Below, in pieces: positions 51,160 through 59,583 of a stretch of DNA of 64,000 nt. The DNA is from an uncultured Streptomyces sp. GTDB lineage: Bacteria; Actinomycetota; Actinomycetes; Streptomycetales; Streptomycetaceae. Position numbers and translations under genes: made by a program. A model generated the notes under the pieces. That model had not been told where the DNA came from. It saw only the letters and a program-made list of their open reading frames with translations, and made no database searches. Location of the stretch: positions 310,001 to 374,000 of the forward strand of contig NZ_CANLBS010000004.1 of the NCBI RefSeq assembly GCF_947488945.1, given 5' to 3'. Every line of letters starts with the position of its first letter. The stretch's first letter is position 1.

Positions 51160-52203
51160 GTGGTGTCCCATCGCCGTCCCACACAGTCCGGCCTCAACCG
51201 GGGCGTCCGCGCCACGGTCCTGTCGGCGGCCGCGGCCACCGCCGCCGCCACCTTCGCGGGTGCGCCCGCGAGCGCCGACCCGCAGACCGACCGGGACTCC
51301 GGCCGGGCGCGCGTGGACCGGCTTCTCGGCGAGGCGGAGCAGGCCACCGAGCGCTTCAACGCCGCCGAGGAGGACGCCGAGCGGCTGCGCGCCGAGGTGG
51401 ACCGGGCGCAGGACGCGGCGGCCCGGGGACAGCAGGAGATCAACCGGATGCGCGACCGGCTGGGCGCCCTCGCCGGTGCGCAGTACCGCACCGGCGGCAT
51501 CGACCCGTCCGTCGCGCTGCTGCTCTCCGCCGACCCCGACTCCTACCTGGAGCGGGCCGCGGCCCTCGACCGGATGGGCGCCCGGCAGGCCCTCGCGCTC
51601 GGCAAGCTCCGGCACGCCCGGCAGAAGATCGCCCAGATCCGCGCCGAGGCGTCCGGCTCGCTCGCCGAGCTGGCCGGGACACGGGAGGCCGTCGCCCGGC
51701 ACAAGCGCACTGTGGAGGCCAGGCTCGCCGAGGCCCGGCGGCTGCTCGCCGCGCTGCCGGACGCCGAGCGCGCCTCCTTCGCGCGGGCCTCCCGCTCCAC
51801 CGCGGCCCCCGAGCGCCAGGAGCCGGCACCGGCCGCGGCCGGGGCGCTGCCCGCCTCCTCGCGCGCCGCCGCCGCGCTCGCCGCCGCCCACTCGGCGCTG
51901 GGCCGCCCCTACGTGTGGGGCGCCAACGGTCCCTCGGGCTTCGACTGTTCGGGCCTGACCCAGTGGGCGTGGGCCCAGGCCGGGGTGAGCCTGCCGCGCA
52001 CCTCCCAGGCGCAGCGGTACGCCGGCCGCACGGTGCCGCTCTCCGAGGCGCGGCCGGGCGACCTGGTCGCCTACCGCGCGGACGCCAGCCACATCGGGAT
52101 GTACGCCGGCGGCGGCCAGGTCATCCACGCCCCCTACCCGGGCGCTCCGGTGCGCTACGACCCGGTCGGCATGATGCCGGTCTCCTCGGTCACCCGGATC
52201 TGA
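51160..52203 (+). CDS. Secreted NlpC/P60 peptidoglycan endopeptidase, copy 2
   Basis: A 347-residue paralogue of the preceding gene. Both start with (V/A)SHRRP, share a signal peptide (here to ASADPQT), a coiled coil with AQYRTGGIDPS and SADPDSYLE, and an NlpC/P60 domain with C263 (GFDCSGLTQWAW) and H311 (DASHIGMYAG). It is richer in Arg/Ala than copy 1 (which is Lys-rich), a sign of old divergence. GTG start (second GTG follows directly); AAGGGAG lies about 12 nt upstream. It has its own promoter and no riboswitch. Confidence 0.93.
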   Translation: MVSHRRPTQSGLNRGVRATVLSAAAATAAATFAGAPASADPQTDRDSGRARVDRLLGEAEQATERFNAAEEDAERLRAEVDRAQDAAARGQQEINRMRDRLGALAGAQYRTGGIDPSVALLLSADPDSYLERAAALDRMGARQALALGKLRHARQKIAQIRAEASGSLAELAGTREAVARHKRTVEARLAEARRLLAALPDAERASFARASRSTAAPERQEPAPAAAGALPASSRAAAALAAAHSALGRPYVWGANGPSGFDCSGLTQWAWAQAGVSLPRTSQAQRYAGRTVPLSEARPGDLVAYRADASHIGMYAGGGQVIHAPYPGAPVRYDPVGMMPVSSVTRI

Positions 52204-52241
52204 CCCGGGCCCTCCCGGGGTCGCCGGCCCGGCCGCGACCG

Positions 52242-52247
52242 TACGAT
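52242..52247 (+). promoter_or_regulatory. Predicted -10 box, leaderless start of the metallopeptidase gene
   Basis: TACGAT followed by 6 nt and the GTG at 52254, so the mRNA probably begins at the start codon. No -35 is recognisable. Confidence 0.5.
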
Positions 52248-52253
52248 CGGAAG

Positions 52254-53546
52254 GTGGCCACCCCCCGATCGCACGGACGTGACGCGGCCCGCCCGCGCCG
52301 AACGCGCCGGGGCGGGCGCCCGGCGCGCCCGGTGGCTCTCGCGGCCCTGCTGGTGGTCCTGGGGGCCGGACTGGTCTCCGGCTGCGGCGCGGACGAGCCG
52401 GCCCGCTCCACCACCGCCGGCGACATCGGCGCCGTACTGGACCGGCGGGCCGCCGCCGTGCTGCACCACGACACCGAGGCGTACTTGGCCGGGACCGCAC
52501 CCGGTGCCCGCGCCCTGCGGGAGGCCCAGCGCACCGAACTGGCCAACCTCGCGGACGTGCCGCTCTCCTCGTGGACGTACGAGGTGCGCGAGGTCACCGG
52601 GAAGGGCGCGGGGCGGGCCACCGCCGAGGTGGAGCTGCGCTACCGGATCAAGGGGTTCGACACCGCGCCGCTCACCACCCGGCGGACCATGGAACTGACC
52701 CGCGACGGCTCGCGCTGGTACCTCACCGCCGACCGGCCCGCCAAGGGCGCCGCGGAGCAGCTCTGGCAGCAGGGCGAGGTGGCGGTGGTGCGCGGGTCGC
52801 ACGCCCTGGTCCTGGGCGTCGGGCGCACCGGCGCGGAGCTGCGCGCGATCCGCGACGACGCCGACCGCGCGGTGCCCGCCGTCTCCGCGGCCTGGCAGCG
52901 CACCTGGGCCGGGCGGATCGTGGTCCTGGTGCCCCGCTCGGTCGAGGACATGGGGGCGCTGCTGGCCTCGTCCGCCGACAGCTACCGGGGGATAGCGGCC
53001 GTCACCACCGGCGGGGTCGGCGGCACCGGCGAGCCGCCCGCCCTCGCCGACCGGGTCATCGTCAACCCGGAGGCGTACGCGGGACTGACCCCGTTCGGCC
53101 GCCGGGTGGTGCTGACCCACGAGACGACCCATGTGGCGACCCGGCCCCGCACCTCAGCGGCCACCCCGCTCTGGCTCTCCGAGGGGTTCGCCGACTGGGC
53201 GGCCTACCGGGCGGAGGACCGGGACGCCGAGGTGATCGCGCCCGAGCTGGCCGAGGCGGTCCGCGCCCGCGAGGCCCCGGCCGCCCTGCCCGCCGACGCC
53301 GACTTCGCCTTCGACGGTGAGGCGGACGCCCTGGCGCAGGCGTACGAGGGCGGCTGGCTGGCCTGCGCGATGATCGCCGACCGGTGGGGCGAGGAGAAGC
53401 TCACGGCCTTCTACCGGGCCGTGGGGGCCCACCACGGGCGCGACGGGGCGGTCGAGCAGGCACTGTCCGAGGTGCTCTCCACCACGGAGGCGGACTTCAC
53501 CGCCGACTGGCGGGACTACGTGCGCGACCGGCTGGGCCGGGCCTGA
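52254..53546 (+). CDS. Lipoprotein zinc metallopeptidase (HExxH, gluzincin-like)
   Basis: A 430-residue exported protein. Basic N-terminus, hydrophobic stretch and lipobox LVSGC place the lipid Cys at C44. An N-terminal NTF2/SnoaL-like segment (residues 55-165) precedes a peptidase domain with zinc motif HETTH (289-293) and downstream Glu in WLSEGFADW (E310), the gluzincin layout. Substrate is unknown; the neighbourhood (NlpC/P60 hydrolases, lipid-mannosyl genes) suggests envelope work. Its 3' end overlaps the convergent GT87 gene by 31 nt. Confidence 0.88.
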   Translation: MATPRSHGRDAARPRRTRRGGRPARPVALAALLVVLGAGLVSGCGADEPARSTTAGDIGAVLDRRAAAVLHHDTEAYLAGTAPGARALREAQRTELANLADVPLSSWTYEVREVTGKGAGRATAEVELRYRIKGFDTAPLTTRRTMELTRDGSRWYLTADRPAKGAAEQLWQQGEVAVVRGSHALVLGVGRTGAELRAIRDDADRAVPAVSAAWQRTWAGRIVVLVPRSVEDMGALLASSADSYRGIAAVTTGGVGGTGEPPALADRVIVNPEAYAGLTPFGRRVVLTHETTHVATRPRTSAATPLWLSEGFADWAAYRAEDRDAEVIAPELAEAVRAREAPAALPADADFAFDGEADALAQAYEGGWLACAMIADRWGEEKLTAFYRAVGAHHGRDGAVEQALSEVLSTTEADFTADWRDYVRDRLGRA

Positions 53547-54811
53547 CCCTCCCCGTCGCCGTCCGGGTCCGCCGCCGGTCCTGCCACCGGGTCCGCCGCC
53601 GACGGCGGGACCGCGGCCGCCGCCGGGCGCCCCCGCCGTGGGACGGTCGAGGTCCACAGACGGCGCGCGGCCGTCAGCGTCGCGGCCACCAGCAGGCCGT
53701 TGCGCACCACCAGCAGGGCCACCCCGTGCGCGTCGCTCGCCACCACGTGCGCGAAACCGACCGGGAACTCCAGCAGCGTGACCCCGGACGCCGCCACCAC
53801 CAGCACGGCCGGGAGCGTCATCGTGCTGCCGCGGAACACCAGGCAGACCGCCGCGAGGCCCACCAGCCACACCAGGTACTGCGGGCTGATCACCCGGCTC
53901 GTCGTGGTGAACAGCAGCACCGCCGTGAACGCCGCGTCCGCCGGCGTGCGCACCGCGAAGTCGCGCGCCCGCAGCCGCCACACCAGCAGCCAGCCGAACG
54001 CGACCGCGCTCAGCGCCAGCGCCAGGTTGGACACCAGCGGGACGTGCGGGCCGAGGAACTCCATCGAGCCGTACGTCAGCTCGATCCAGCCGGACCAGCC
54101 GAACTGCCGGGCCACGTGGAAGACCAGACCGCCCAGCGACTCGATCTCGGTGCCCCGGTCCCGCTGTGCCGTCAGGAAGGTGAACGCGCCCGGCATCGCC
54201 AGCGCGAAGCCCCCGGCCAGCACCGCCGCCACCACCGCCGCGGCCGTCCACGCCCGCCGGGTCGCCCGTCCGCGCGCCGTCCCGGCCAGCACCAGCGCCG
54301 GCCACACCTTCAGCAGCGCCCCGAACGCCGCCAGCGCCCCCATCGCCCGCGGATGCCGCACCCCGGCCAGCAGCGCCGCCACCGCCACCGCGGTCACCAT
54401 CAGGTCGTACCGGGCGTAGACCGTCGGGCCCAGCAGCGGCACCCCGGCCACCCACACCCACAACCCGGCGGCCCGCCCGCCCGGACGTCCGCCCGCGTAC
54501 GCCAGCAGCGCCGCCACCACCGCGTCGCAGACGAGCACCAGCAGGAAGAAGGCGGTGGCGTACTCCAGGGCCGGCAGCAGCGCGGGGGAGAGCATCGCGA
54601 GCGCCGCGGCGGGCGGGTACTGCCAGGTGACGTCGTCGACCGGGAAGACGCCGGTGCGCAGCACCTCGTACCAGCCCCGGTAGATCACCGAGACGTCCAC
54701 GGTGACGTCCGGGCCCGGCACCGCGATCACCTTGAACACGCAGAGCAGCAGCACCGCCCGGGTCGCCGCCCACACCACGAGGGGGCCGCGCGTCGCGGCT
54801 GCTGTGCCCAT
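53516..54811 (-). CDS. GT87-type (DUF2029) polyprenol-phosphate-mannose-dependent glycosyltransferase
   Basis: A 431-residue membrane enzyme with about ten TM helices and a Pro/Ala-rich cytosolic tail. Family features are the first external loop with acidic residues (PGPDVTVDVSVIYRGWYEVL), YPPAAALAML, and SRVISPQYLVWLVGLAAV in the C-terminal half. GT87 proteins use polyprenyl-phosphate-mannose to extend lipid-linked mannans. In mycobacteria the neighbouring GT87 gene Rv2181 is an alpha-1,2-mannosyltransferase of LM/LAM branching. In Streptomyces, PIMs or protein O-mannosylation are possible destinations. It is next to pimB, divergent from it. Confidence 0.87.
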   Translation of the reverse strand: MGTAAATRGPLVVWAATRAVLLLCVFKVIAVPGPDVTVDVSVIYRGWYEVLRTGVFPVDDVTWQYPPAAALAMLSPALLPALEYATAFFLLVLVCDAVVAALLAYAGGRPGGRAAGLWVWVAGVPLLGPTVYARYDLMVTAVAVAALLAGVRHPRAMGALAAFGALLKVWPALVLAGTARGRATRRAWTAAAVVAAVLAGGFALAMPGAFTFLTAQRDRGTEIESLGGLVFHVARQFGWSGWIELTYGSMEFLGPHVPLVSNLALALSAVAFGWLLVWRLRARDFAVRTPADAAFTAVLLFTTTSRVISPQYLVWLVGLAAVCLVFRGSTMTLPAVLVVAASGVTLLEFPVGFAHVVASDAHGVALLVVRNGLLVAATLTAARRLWTSTVPRRGRPAAAAVPPSAADPVAGPAADPDGDGEGQARPSRSRT

Positions 54812-54927
54812 GACTGTCTTCCTCCGCCGTCCGCGTGATCCGTCGCCCCGGACCCCCGACCGGCCATGATGCCGGTCCGGACCGTGCGTGGGCCACGAGG
54901 CGGGGCCGTCCGTTAATCTCGGCGGCG

Positions 54928-56070
54928 ATGGACAAGACCCTGATCGTCACCAACGACTTCCCGCCCCGCCCCGGCGGCATCCAGGCGTTCCTGCACAACA
55001 TGGCGCTGCGGCTGGACCCCGGACAGCTCGTCGTCTACGCCTCCACCTGGAAGCGGAGCGCCGAGGGCGTCGCCGCCACCGCCGCCTTCGACGCCGAGCA
55101 GCCGTTCACCGTGGTGCGCGACCGCACCACGATGCTGCTGCCGACGCCCGCCGTCACCCGGCGGGCGACCGGGCTGCTGCGCGAACACGGCTGCTCCTCC
55201 GTCTGGTTCGGAGCCGCCGCCCCGCTCGGGCTGATGGCCCCGGCGCTGCGCGCGGCCGGCGCCCGCCGGATCGTCGCCACCACGCACGGCCACGAGGCCG
55301 GCTGGGCCCAGCTCCCCGGATCGCGCCGGCTGCTGCGCCGGATCGGCGAGGGCACCGACACGATCACCTACCTCGGCGAGTACACCCGGTCCCGGATCGC
55401 CGCGGCGCTCACCCCGGACGCGGCGGGCCGGATGGTCCAACTGCCGCCGGGCGTCGACGAGAAGACCTTCCACCCGGAGTCCGGCGGGGACCGGATCAGG
55501 GCGCGTCTCGGCCTCACCGACCGGCCCGTGGTGGTCTGCGTCTCACGGCTGGTGCCGCGCAAGGGCCAGGACACGCTGATCCTGGCGATGCCGCAGATCC
55601 TCGCCCGGTTCCCCGACGCGGTGCTCCTGATCGTCGGCGGCGGACCGTACGCCGGGCAGTTGGAGAAGCTCGCGGCGGAGACCGGGGTGCGGGACTCGGT
55701 GCGCTTCACCGGACCGGTGGCCTGGGAGGAACTGCCCGCCCACTACGGCGCCGGAGACGTCTTCGCGATGCCCTGCCGGACCCGGCGCGGCGGCCTCGAC
55801 GTCGAAGGGCTCGGCATCGTCTACCTGGAGGCCTCCGCCACCGGCCTGCCGGTGGTCGCGGGCGACTCGGGCGGCGCCCCGGACGCGGTGCTGGACGGCG
55901 AGACCGGCTGGGTGGTGCGCGGCGACCGGCCGGAGGAGACGGCGGACCGCGTCACCGCCCTGCTCGGCGACCCCGCGCTGCGCCGCAGGATGGGCGAGCG
56001 GGGACGGGCCTGGGTCGAGGAGAAGTGGCGCTGGGACCTGCTCGCCGAGAAGCTCCGCGCACTGCTCTGA
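54928..56070 (+). CDS. pimB: GDP-mannose-dependent phosphatidyl-myo-inositol mannosyltransferase (PimB type, GT4)
   Basis: A 380-residue GT-B glycosyltransferase. It starts MDKTLIVTNDFPPRPGGIQAFLHNMALRL (acceptor-site loop PPRPGGIQ) and has VWFGAAAPLGLMAPALR, THGHEAGW, LPPGVDEKTFHPE, VSRLVPRKGQDTL (donor-site Arg/Lys) and the GT4 signature EGLGIVYLEASATGLPVVAGDSGGAPD with the catalytic Glu residues. The blocks match remembered M. tuberculosis PimB' (Rv2188c), which adds the second mannose to Ac1PIM1. A TAATCT -10-like box 8 nt before the ATG suggests a near-leaderless transcript. The neighbours (GT87, acyl-CoA ligase) are those of mycobacteria. Confidence 0.9.
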   Translation: MDKTLIVTNDFPPRPGGIQAFLHNMALRLDPGQLVVYASTWKRSAEGVAATAAFDAEQPFTVVRDRTTMLLPTPAVTRRATGLLREHGCSSVWFGAAAPLGLMAPALRAAGARRIVATTHGHEAGWAQLPGSRRLLRRIGEGTDTITYLGEYTRSRIAAALTPDAAGRMVQLPPGVDEKTFHPESGGDRIRARLGLTDRPVVVCVSRLVPRKGQDTLILAMPQILARFPDAVLLIVGGGPYAGQLEKLAAETGVRDSVRFTGPVAWEELPAHYGAGDVFAMPCRTRRGGLDVEGLGIVYLEASATGLPVVAGDSGGAPDAVLDGETGWVVRGDRPEETADRVTALLGDPALRRRMGERGRAWVEEKWRWDLLAEKLRALL

Positions 56071-56088
56071 GCGGTACGCCGACACGCG

Positions 56089-56123
56089 CGAGGGCCGTAC
56101 GACATCGTGTCGTACGGCCCTCG
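56089..56123. terminator. Bidirectional hairpin terminator
   Basis: A perfect 16-bp stem (56089-56104 with 56108-56123) with a TCG loop lies between the convergent pimB and acyl-CoA synthetase genes. Confidence 0.88.
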
Positions 56124-56144
56124 TCGGCCCGGCGGCCCCGCCGC

Positions 56145-57941
56145 TCAGCCGCGGTAGATCGACTCCACCTCGTGCGCGAAGTCCTTCGCCACCACGTTCC
56201 GCTTCAGCTTCAGCGACGGGGTGATGTGGCCCGCCTCCTCGGTGAACTGGGCGGCCAGGATACGGAACTTGCGCACCGACTCGGCCTTCGAGACCGCGGC
56301 GTTGCCGTCGTCGACCGCCCGCTGCACCTCCGCCAGCAGCTCGGGGTCCTCGCGCAGCGAGAGCGCGGTCGAGCCGGCGGGCCTGCCGTGCTCCTCGGCC
56401 CAGCGGCCCAGGAACTCCTCGTCCAGCGTGATCAGCGCGCCGACGAACGGGCGGCCGTCGCCGACCACCATGCACTCGCCGACCAGCGCGTGGGCGCGGA
56501 TGCGGTCCTCGATCACCGCGGGGGCGACGTTCTTGCCGCCGGCCGTGACGATGATCTCCTTCTTGCGCCCGGTGATGGCGAGGAAGCCGTCCTCGTCCAG
56601 CGTGCCGATGTCACCGGTGTGGAACCAGCCGTCGGCCAGCGCCTCGGCGGTCGCGGCCTCGTTGCGCCAGTAGCCGGTGAACAGGTGCTCGCCGTGCAGC
56701 AGCACCTCGCCGTCGTCCGCGATCCGCACCACCGAACCGGGCAGCGGCTGGCCGACCGAGCCGATCTTCTGGCGGTCCCACGGGTTGAAGGCGGTCGCCG
56801 CGCAGCTCTCGGTGAGGCCGTAGCCCTCCAGCACGGTGAAGCCGATGCCCCGGTAGAAGTGGCCGAGCCGCTCGCCGAGCGGGGCGCCGCCGGAGATCGC
56901 GTACTCGCCCCGGCCCCCGAGCACCGCGCGGAGCTTGGAGTAGACCAGCTTGTCGAAGAGCCGGTGGCGGAGCTTCAGACCGAACGACGGGCCCTGCGGG
57001 GTGGACAGCGCCCGGCTGTAGGAGATGGCGGTGTCGGCGGCCCGGTCGAAGATCCGGCCCTTGCCGTCGCCCTGCGCCCTGGCGCGCGCGGAGTTGTAGA
57101 CCTTCTCGAAGACGCGCGGCACACCGAGGATCAACGTCGGCCGGAACGCGGCCAGTTCGTCGGTGAGGTTCTTGATGTCCGGCACGCACCCCAGCTTGAT
57201 CGGGGCCATCACGGAGGCGATCTCGACCAGCCGGCCGAAGACGTGCGCGGCGGGGAGGAAGAGCAGCACCGAGCACTCGCCGGTGCGGAACAGCGGCTTG
57301 AGCCGCTCGACGACGTTGCCGCACTCGGCGAAGAAGCTGCGGTGGGTCAGCACGCAGCCCTTGGGGCGGCCGGTGGTGCCGGAGGTGTAGACGATGGTGG
57401 CGGGGTCGTCGGCCTTGGCGGCGGTCATACGCGTGTCGACGGTCTCCTCGTCGACCTCCGCGCCCGCGGCGGCCAGCTTCTCGACCGCGCCCTTGTCGAA
57501 CTGCCACACCAGGGCCAGTTCCGGCAGCCGGTCCCGTACGGAGGCCACCGCGTCGGCGTGCGCGTCGCTCTCCACGATCACGGCACGCGCGCCGGAGTCG
57601 CTGAGGATCCACTGCACCTGCTCGGCGGAGCTGGTCTCGTACACGGGGACGGTGACGGCCCCCGCGCTCCAGATGGCGAAGTCCGTCAGGACCCACTCGT
57701 AGCGGGTGCGGGACATCAGGGCGACCCGGTCACCGGGCAGCACACCGGAGGCGATGAGGCCCTTGGCGAGGGTTCTGACCTCGGCGAGGAACTGGGTGGC
57801 GGTGACGTCCGTCCACACACCGGCGACCTTGCGGCTCATCACCGCGGTGTCGGGATGCTGAGCGGCGTTCCGGCGGATGAGATCGGTCAGGTTGCCGTCC
57901 GTGGGGACCTCGTACAGGGCCGGAAGGCTGAACTCGCGCAA
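56145..57941 (-). CDS. Long-chain fatty acid-CoA ligase (AMP-forming, FadD15-like)
   Basis: A 598-residue acyl-adenylating enzyme that activates fatty acids to acyl-CoA. It has the P-loop-like motif IVYTSGTTGRPKGCVLTH, VLEGYGLTESCAATAFN (A5 motif), GWFHTGDIGTLDEDGF (A7), and ITGRKKEIIVTAGGKNVAPAVIED, plus the C-terminal lysine in LKLKRNVV. Length and PQGPSFGLKLRHRLFDKLVYSKLR insertion are typical of the FACL/FadD15 subgroup. TTG start at 57939-57941 is supported by GAGGAG about 10 nt upstream. In mycobacteria fadD15 (Rv2187) lies next to pimB, as here, which suggests an envelope-lipid role. Confidence 0.93.
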   Translation of the reverse strand: MREFSLPALYEVPTDGNLTDLIRRNAAQHPDTAVMSRKVAGVWTDVTATQFLAEVRTLAKGLIASGVLPGDRVALMSRTRYEWVLTDFAIWSAGAVTVPVYETSSAEQVQWILSDSGARAVIVESDAHADAVASVRDRLPELALVWQFDKGAVEKLAAAGAEVDEETVDTRMTAAKADDPATIVYTSGTTGRPKGCVLTHRSFFAECGNVVERLKPLFRTGECSVLLFLPAAHVFGRLVEIASVMAPIKLGCVPDIKNLTDELAAFRPTLILGVPRVFEKVYNSARARAQGDGKGRIFDRAADTAISYSRALSTPQGPSFGLKLRHRLFDKLVYSKLRAVLGGRGEYAISGGAPLGERLGHFYRGIGFTVLEGYGLTESCAATAFNPWDRQKIGSVGQPLPGSVVRIADDGEVLLHGEHLFTGYWRNEAATAEALADGWFHTGDIGTLDEDGFLAITGRKKEIIVTAGGKNVAPAVIEDRIRAHALVGECMVVGDGRPFVGALITLDEEFLGRWAEEHGRPAGSTALSLREDPELLAEVQRAVDDGNAAVSKAESVRKFRILAAQFTEEAGHITPSLKLKRNVVAKDFAHEVESIYRG

Positions 57942-58210
57942 GACTGCTGCTCCTCATCGGGCTCCGGTGCCACGGCTCTGTGGGACGCACCGGGAGCGGT
58001 CCACGATTGGCAGGTGCTCCGTGGGGTGAGCACACGTTTGGACTGCCCGGACGTTACCCACCAGTACTAGTTCCCGGATAGGGGGTCCGGGTAGATGTCT
58101 TATGCATCACATACGGACGTCGTCGTCCCGGGGAACCCTAGACCACGCCCTCCGCGACCAGGAAGTAACCGCAGGTCCGGCGGCATCTGTGCAGCGGACC
58201 CCGCCCGTCC

Positions 58211-58216
58211 TAGGGT
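58211..58216 (+). promoter_or_regulatory. Predicted -10 box, leaderless start of the metallophosphoesterase gene
   Basis: TAGGGT followed by 6 nt and ATG at 58223. The upstream 280-nt gap to the acyl-CoA ligase gene has AT-rich patches (around 58065-58115) but no other element I can name. Confidence 0.45.
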
Positions 58217-58222
58217 GGGGCG

Positions 58223-59023
58223 ATGCGAACAGGGGAAGCAGACTCCGCCACCGGCCGCCGCACCCGTGTGCACGTCGTCAGCGACGTGCACGGCAACACC
58301 GAGGCGCTGGCCCGCGCGGGCGACGGCGCCGACGCGCTGATCTGCCTCGGCGACCTGGTCCTCTTCCTCGACTACGCCGACCACGCGCGCGGCATCTTCC
58401 CCGACCTGTTCGGCGTCGAGGCCGCCGACCGCCTGGTGGAACTGCGCACCGCCCGCCGCTTCGACGAGGCGCGGGCCTACGGCCGCGAGCTCTGGGCCGG
58501 CCTCGACCGCAACGCCGCGATCCTCGGCGCGGTCCGCACGCAGTACGCCGCGATGTTCGCCGCCATGCCCACCCCGACGTACGCCACCTACGGAAACGTC
58601 GACGTGCCGGCGCTCTGGCCGGAGTACGCCGGCCCCGGCACCACCGTGCTCGACGGTGAGCGCGCCGAGATCGGCGGCCGGGTCTTCGGCTTCGTCGGCG
58701 GCGGTCTCAGGACCCCCATGAACACCCCCTTCGAGATCAGCGACGAGGAGTACGCGGCCAAGATCGAGGCGGTCGGCGAGGTCGACGTGCTGTGCACCCA
58801 CATCCCGCCCGACGTGCCGGAGCTGACGTACGACACCGTCGCCCGCCGCTTCGAACGCGGCAGCGGTGCGCTGCTCGACGCCATCCGCCGCACCCGCCCC
58901 CGCTACGCGCTGTTCGGACACGTCCACCAGCCGCTGACCCGGCGGATGCGGATCGGCGCCACCGAGTGCGTCAACGTCGGACACTTCGCGTCCACCGGCC
59001 GTCCATGGGCCCTCCAGTGGTGA
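58223..59023 (+). CDS. Calcineurin-like metallophosphoesterase
   Basis: A 266-residue cytosolic protein with the five metallophosphoesterase blocks: VVSDVHGN (DxH), LGDLV (GDxx), YGNVD (GNHD replaced by GNVD), CTHIPP and FGHVHQP (GHxH). The GNVD variant keeps Asn but loses the usual catalytic His, so activity may be altered or specialised. The ending LTRRMRIGATECVNVGHFASTGRPW fits the family. Substrate is unknown. It lies upstream of the SRPBCC and ArsA-like genes on the same strand, 108 nt apart. Confidence 0.87.
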   Translation: MRTGEADSATGRRTRVHVVSDVHGNTEALARAGDGADALICLGDLVLFLDYADHARGIFPDLFGVEAADRLVELRTARRFDEARAYGRELWAGLDRNAAILGAVRTQYAAMFAAMPTPTYATYGNVDVPALWPEYAGPGTTVLDGERAEIGGRVFGFVGGGLRTPMNTPFEISDEEYAAKIEAVGEVDVLCTHIPPDVPELTYDTVARRFERGSGALLDAIRRTRPRYALFGHVHQPLTRRMRIGATECVNVGHFASTGRPWALQW

Positions 59024-59131
59024 ATCCCCCGGTCCGGGGCGTGCGCGGGACGGCTCCCGGCACGCGATAGCCTGCACCCGGCAGGCTCCTGCCGAGAAGC
59101 GACCGGTACACCGCACTGGAGGGCCACGGCG

Positions 59132-59578
59132 ATGGCTGAACACACCAGCTCGAACATCACGATCGAGGCGGCGCCGGCCGACGTCATGAAGGTGATCGCC
59201 GACTTCGCCCGCTACCCGGAGTGGACCGGCGAGGTCAAGGAAGCGGAAGTGCTGACCACCGACGACCGGGGTCGCGCCGAGCGCGTCCGCCTGGTCCTGG
59301 ACGCCGGGGCGATCAAGGACGACCATGTGCTGGCCTACACCTGGACCGGCGAGAACGACGTGAGCTGGTCGCTGGTCAAGTCCCAGATGCTCCGCTCCCT
59401 CGACGGCACCTACTCCCTCGCCCCGCTGGCCGGCGGCCGCACCGAGGTCACCTACAAGCTGGCCGTCGACGTGAAGATCCCGCTCCTCGGCATGATCAAG
59501 CGGAAGGCCGAGAAGGTCATCATCGACCGCGCCCTGGCCGGCCTCAAGAAGCGCGTCGAGTCCACCCCGCAGGGCTGA
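59132..59578 (+). CDS. SRPBCC-family (polyketide cyclase/START-like) protein
   Basis: A 148-residue single-domain hydrophobic-ligand-binding fold. SNITIEAAPADVMKVIADFARYPEWTGEVKEAEV at the start and VTYKLAVDVKIPLLGMIKRKAEKVIIDRALAGLKKRVE at the end are typical of the actinobacterial group that includes Rv2185c. Probably binds a lipid or isoprenoid. GGAG sits 10 nt before the ATG. The ArsA-like gene begins 5 nt after its stop, so the two are co-translated. Confidence 0.87.
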   Translation: MAEHTSSNITIEAAPADVMKVIADFARYPEWTGEVKEAEVLTTDDRGRAERVRLVLDAGAIKDDHVLAYTWTGENDVSWSLVKSQMLRSLDGTYSLAPLAGGRTEVTYKLAVDVKIPLLGMIKRKAEKVIIDRALAGLKKRVESTPQG

Positions 59579-59583
59579 CCGGG

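Noticed and set aside
54888..58070. A 1060-codon plus-strand frame through pimB and opposite the acyl-CoA ligase
   Set aside because: It covers two well-supported genes in wrong frames and changes composition at their boundary.
57942..58222. Possible SigR-type promoter and operators in the fadD-to-phosphoesterase gap
   Set aside because: GGGAAC and GTCC on the minus strand have near-fitting spacing, but the -10 lacks GTT, and the other repeats there are short and imperfect.
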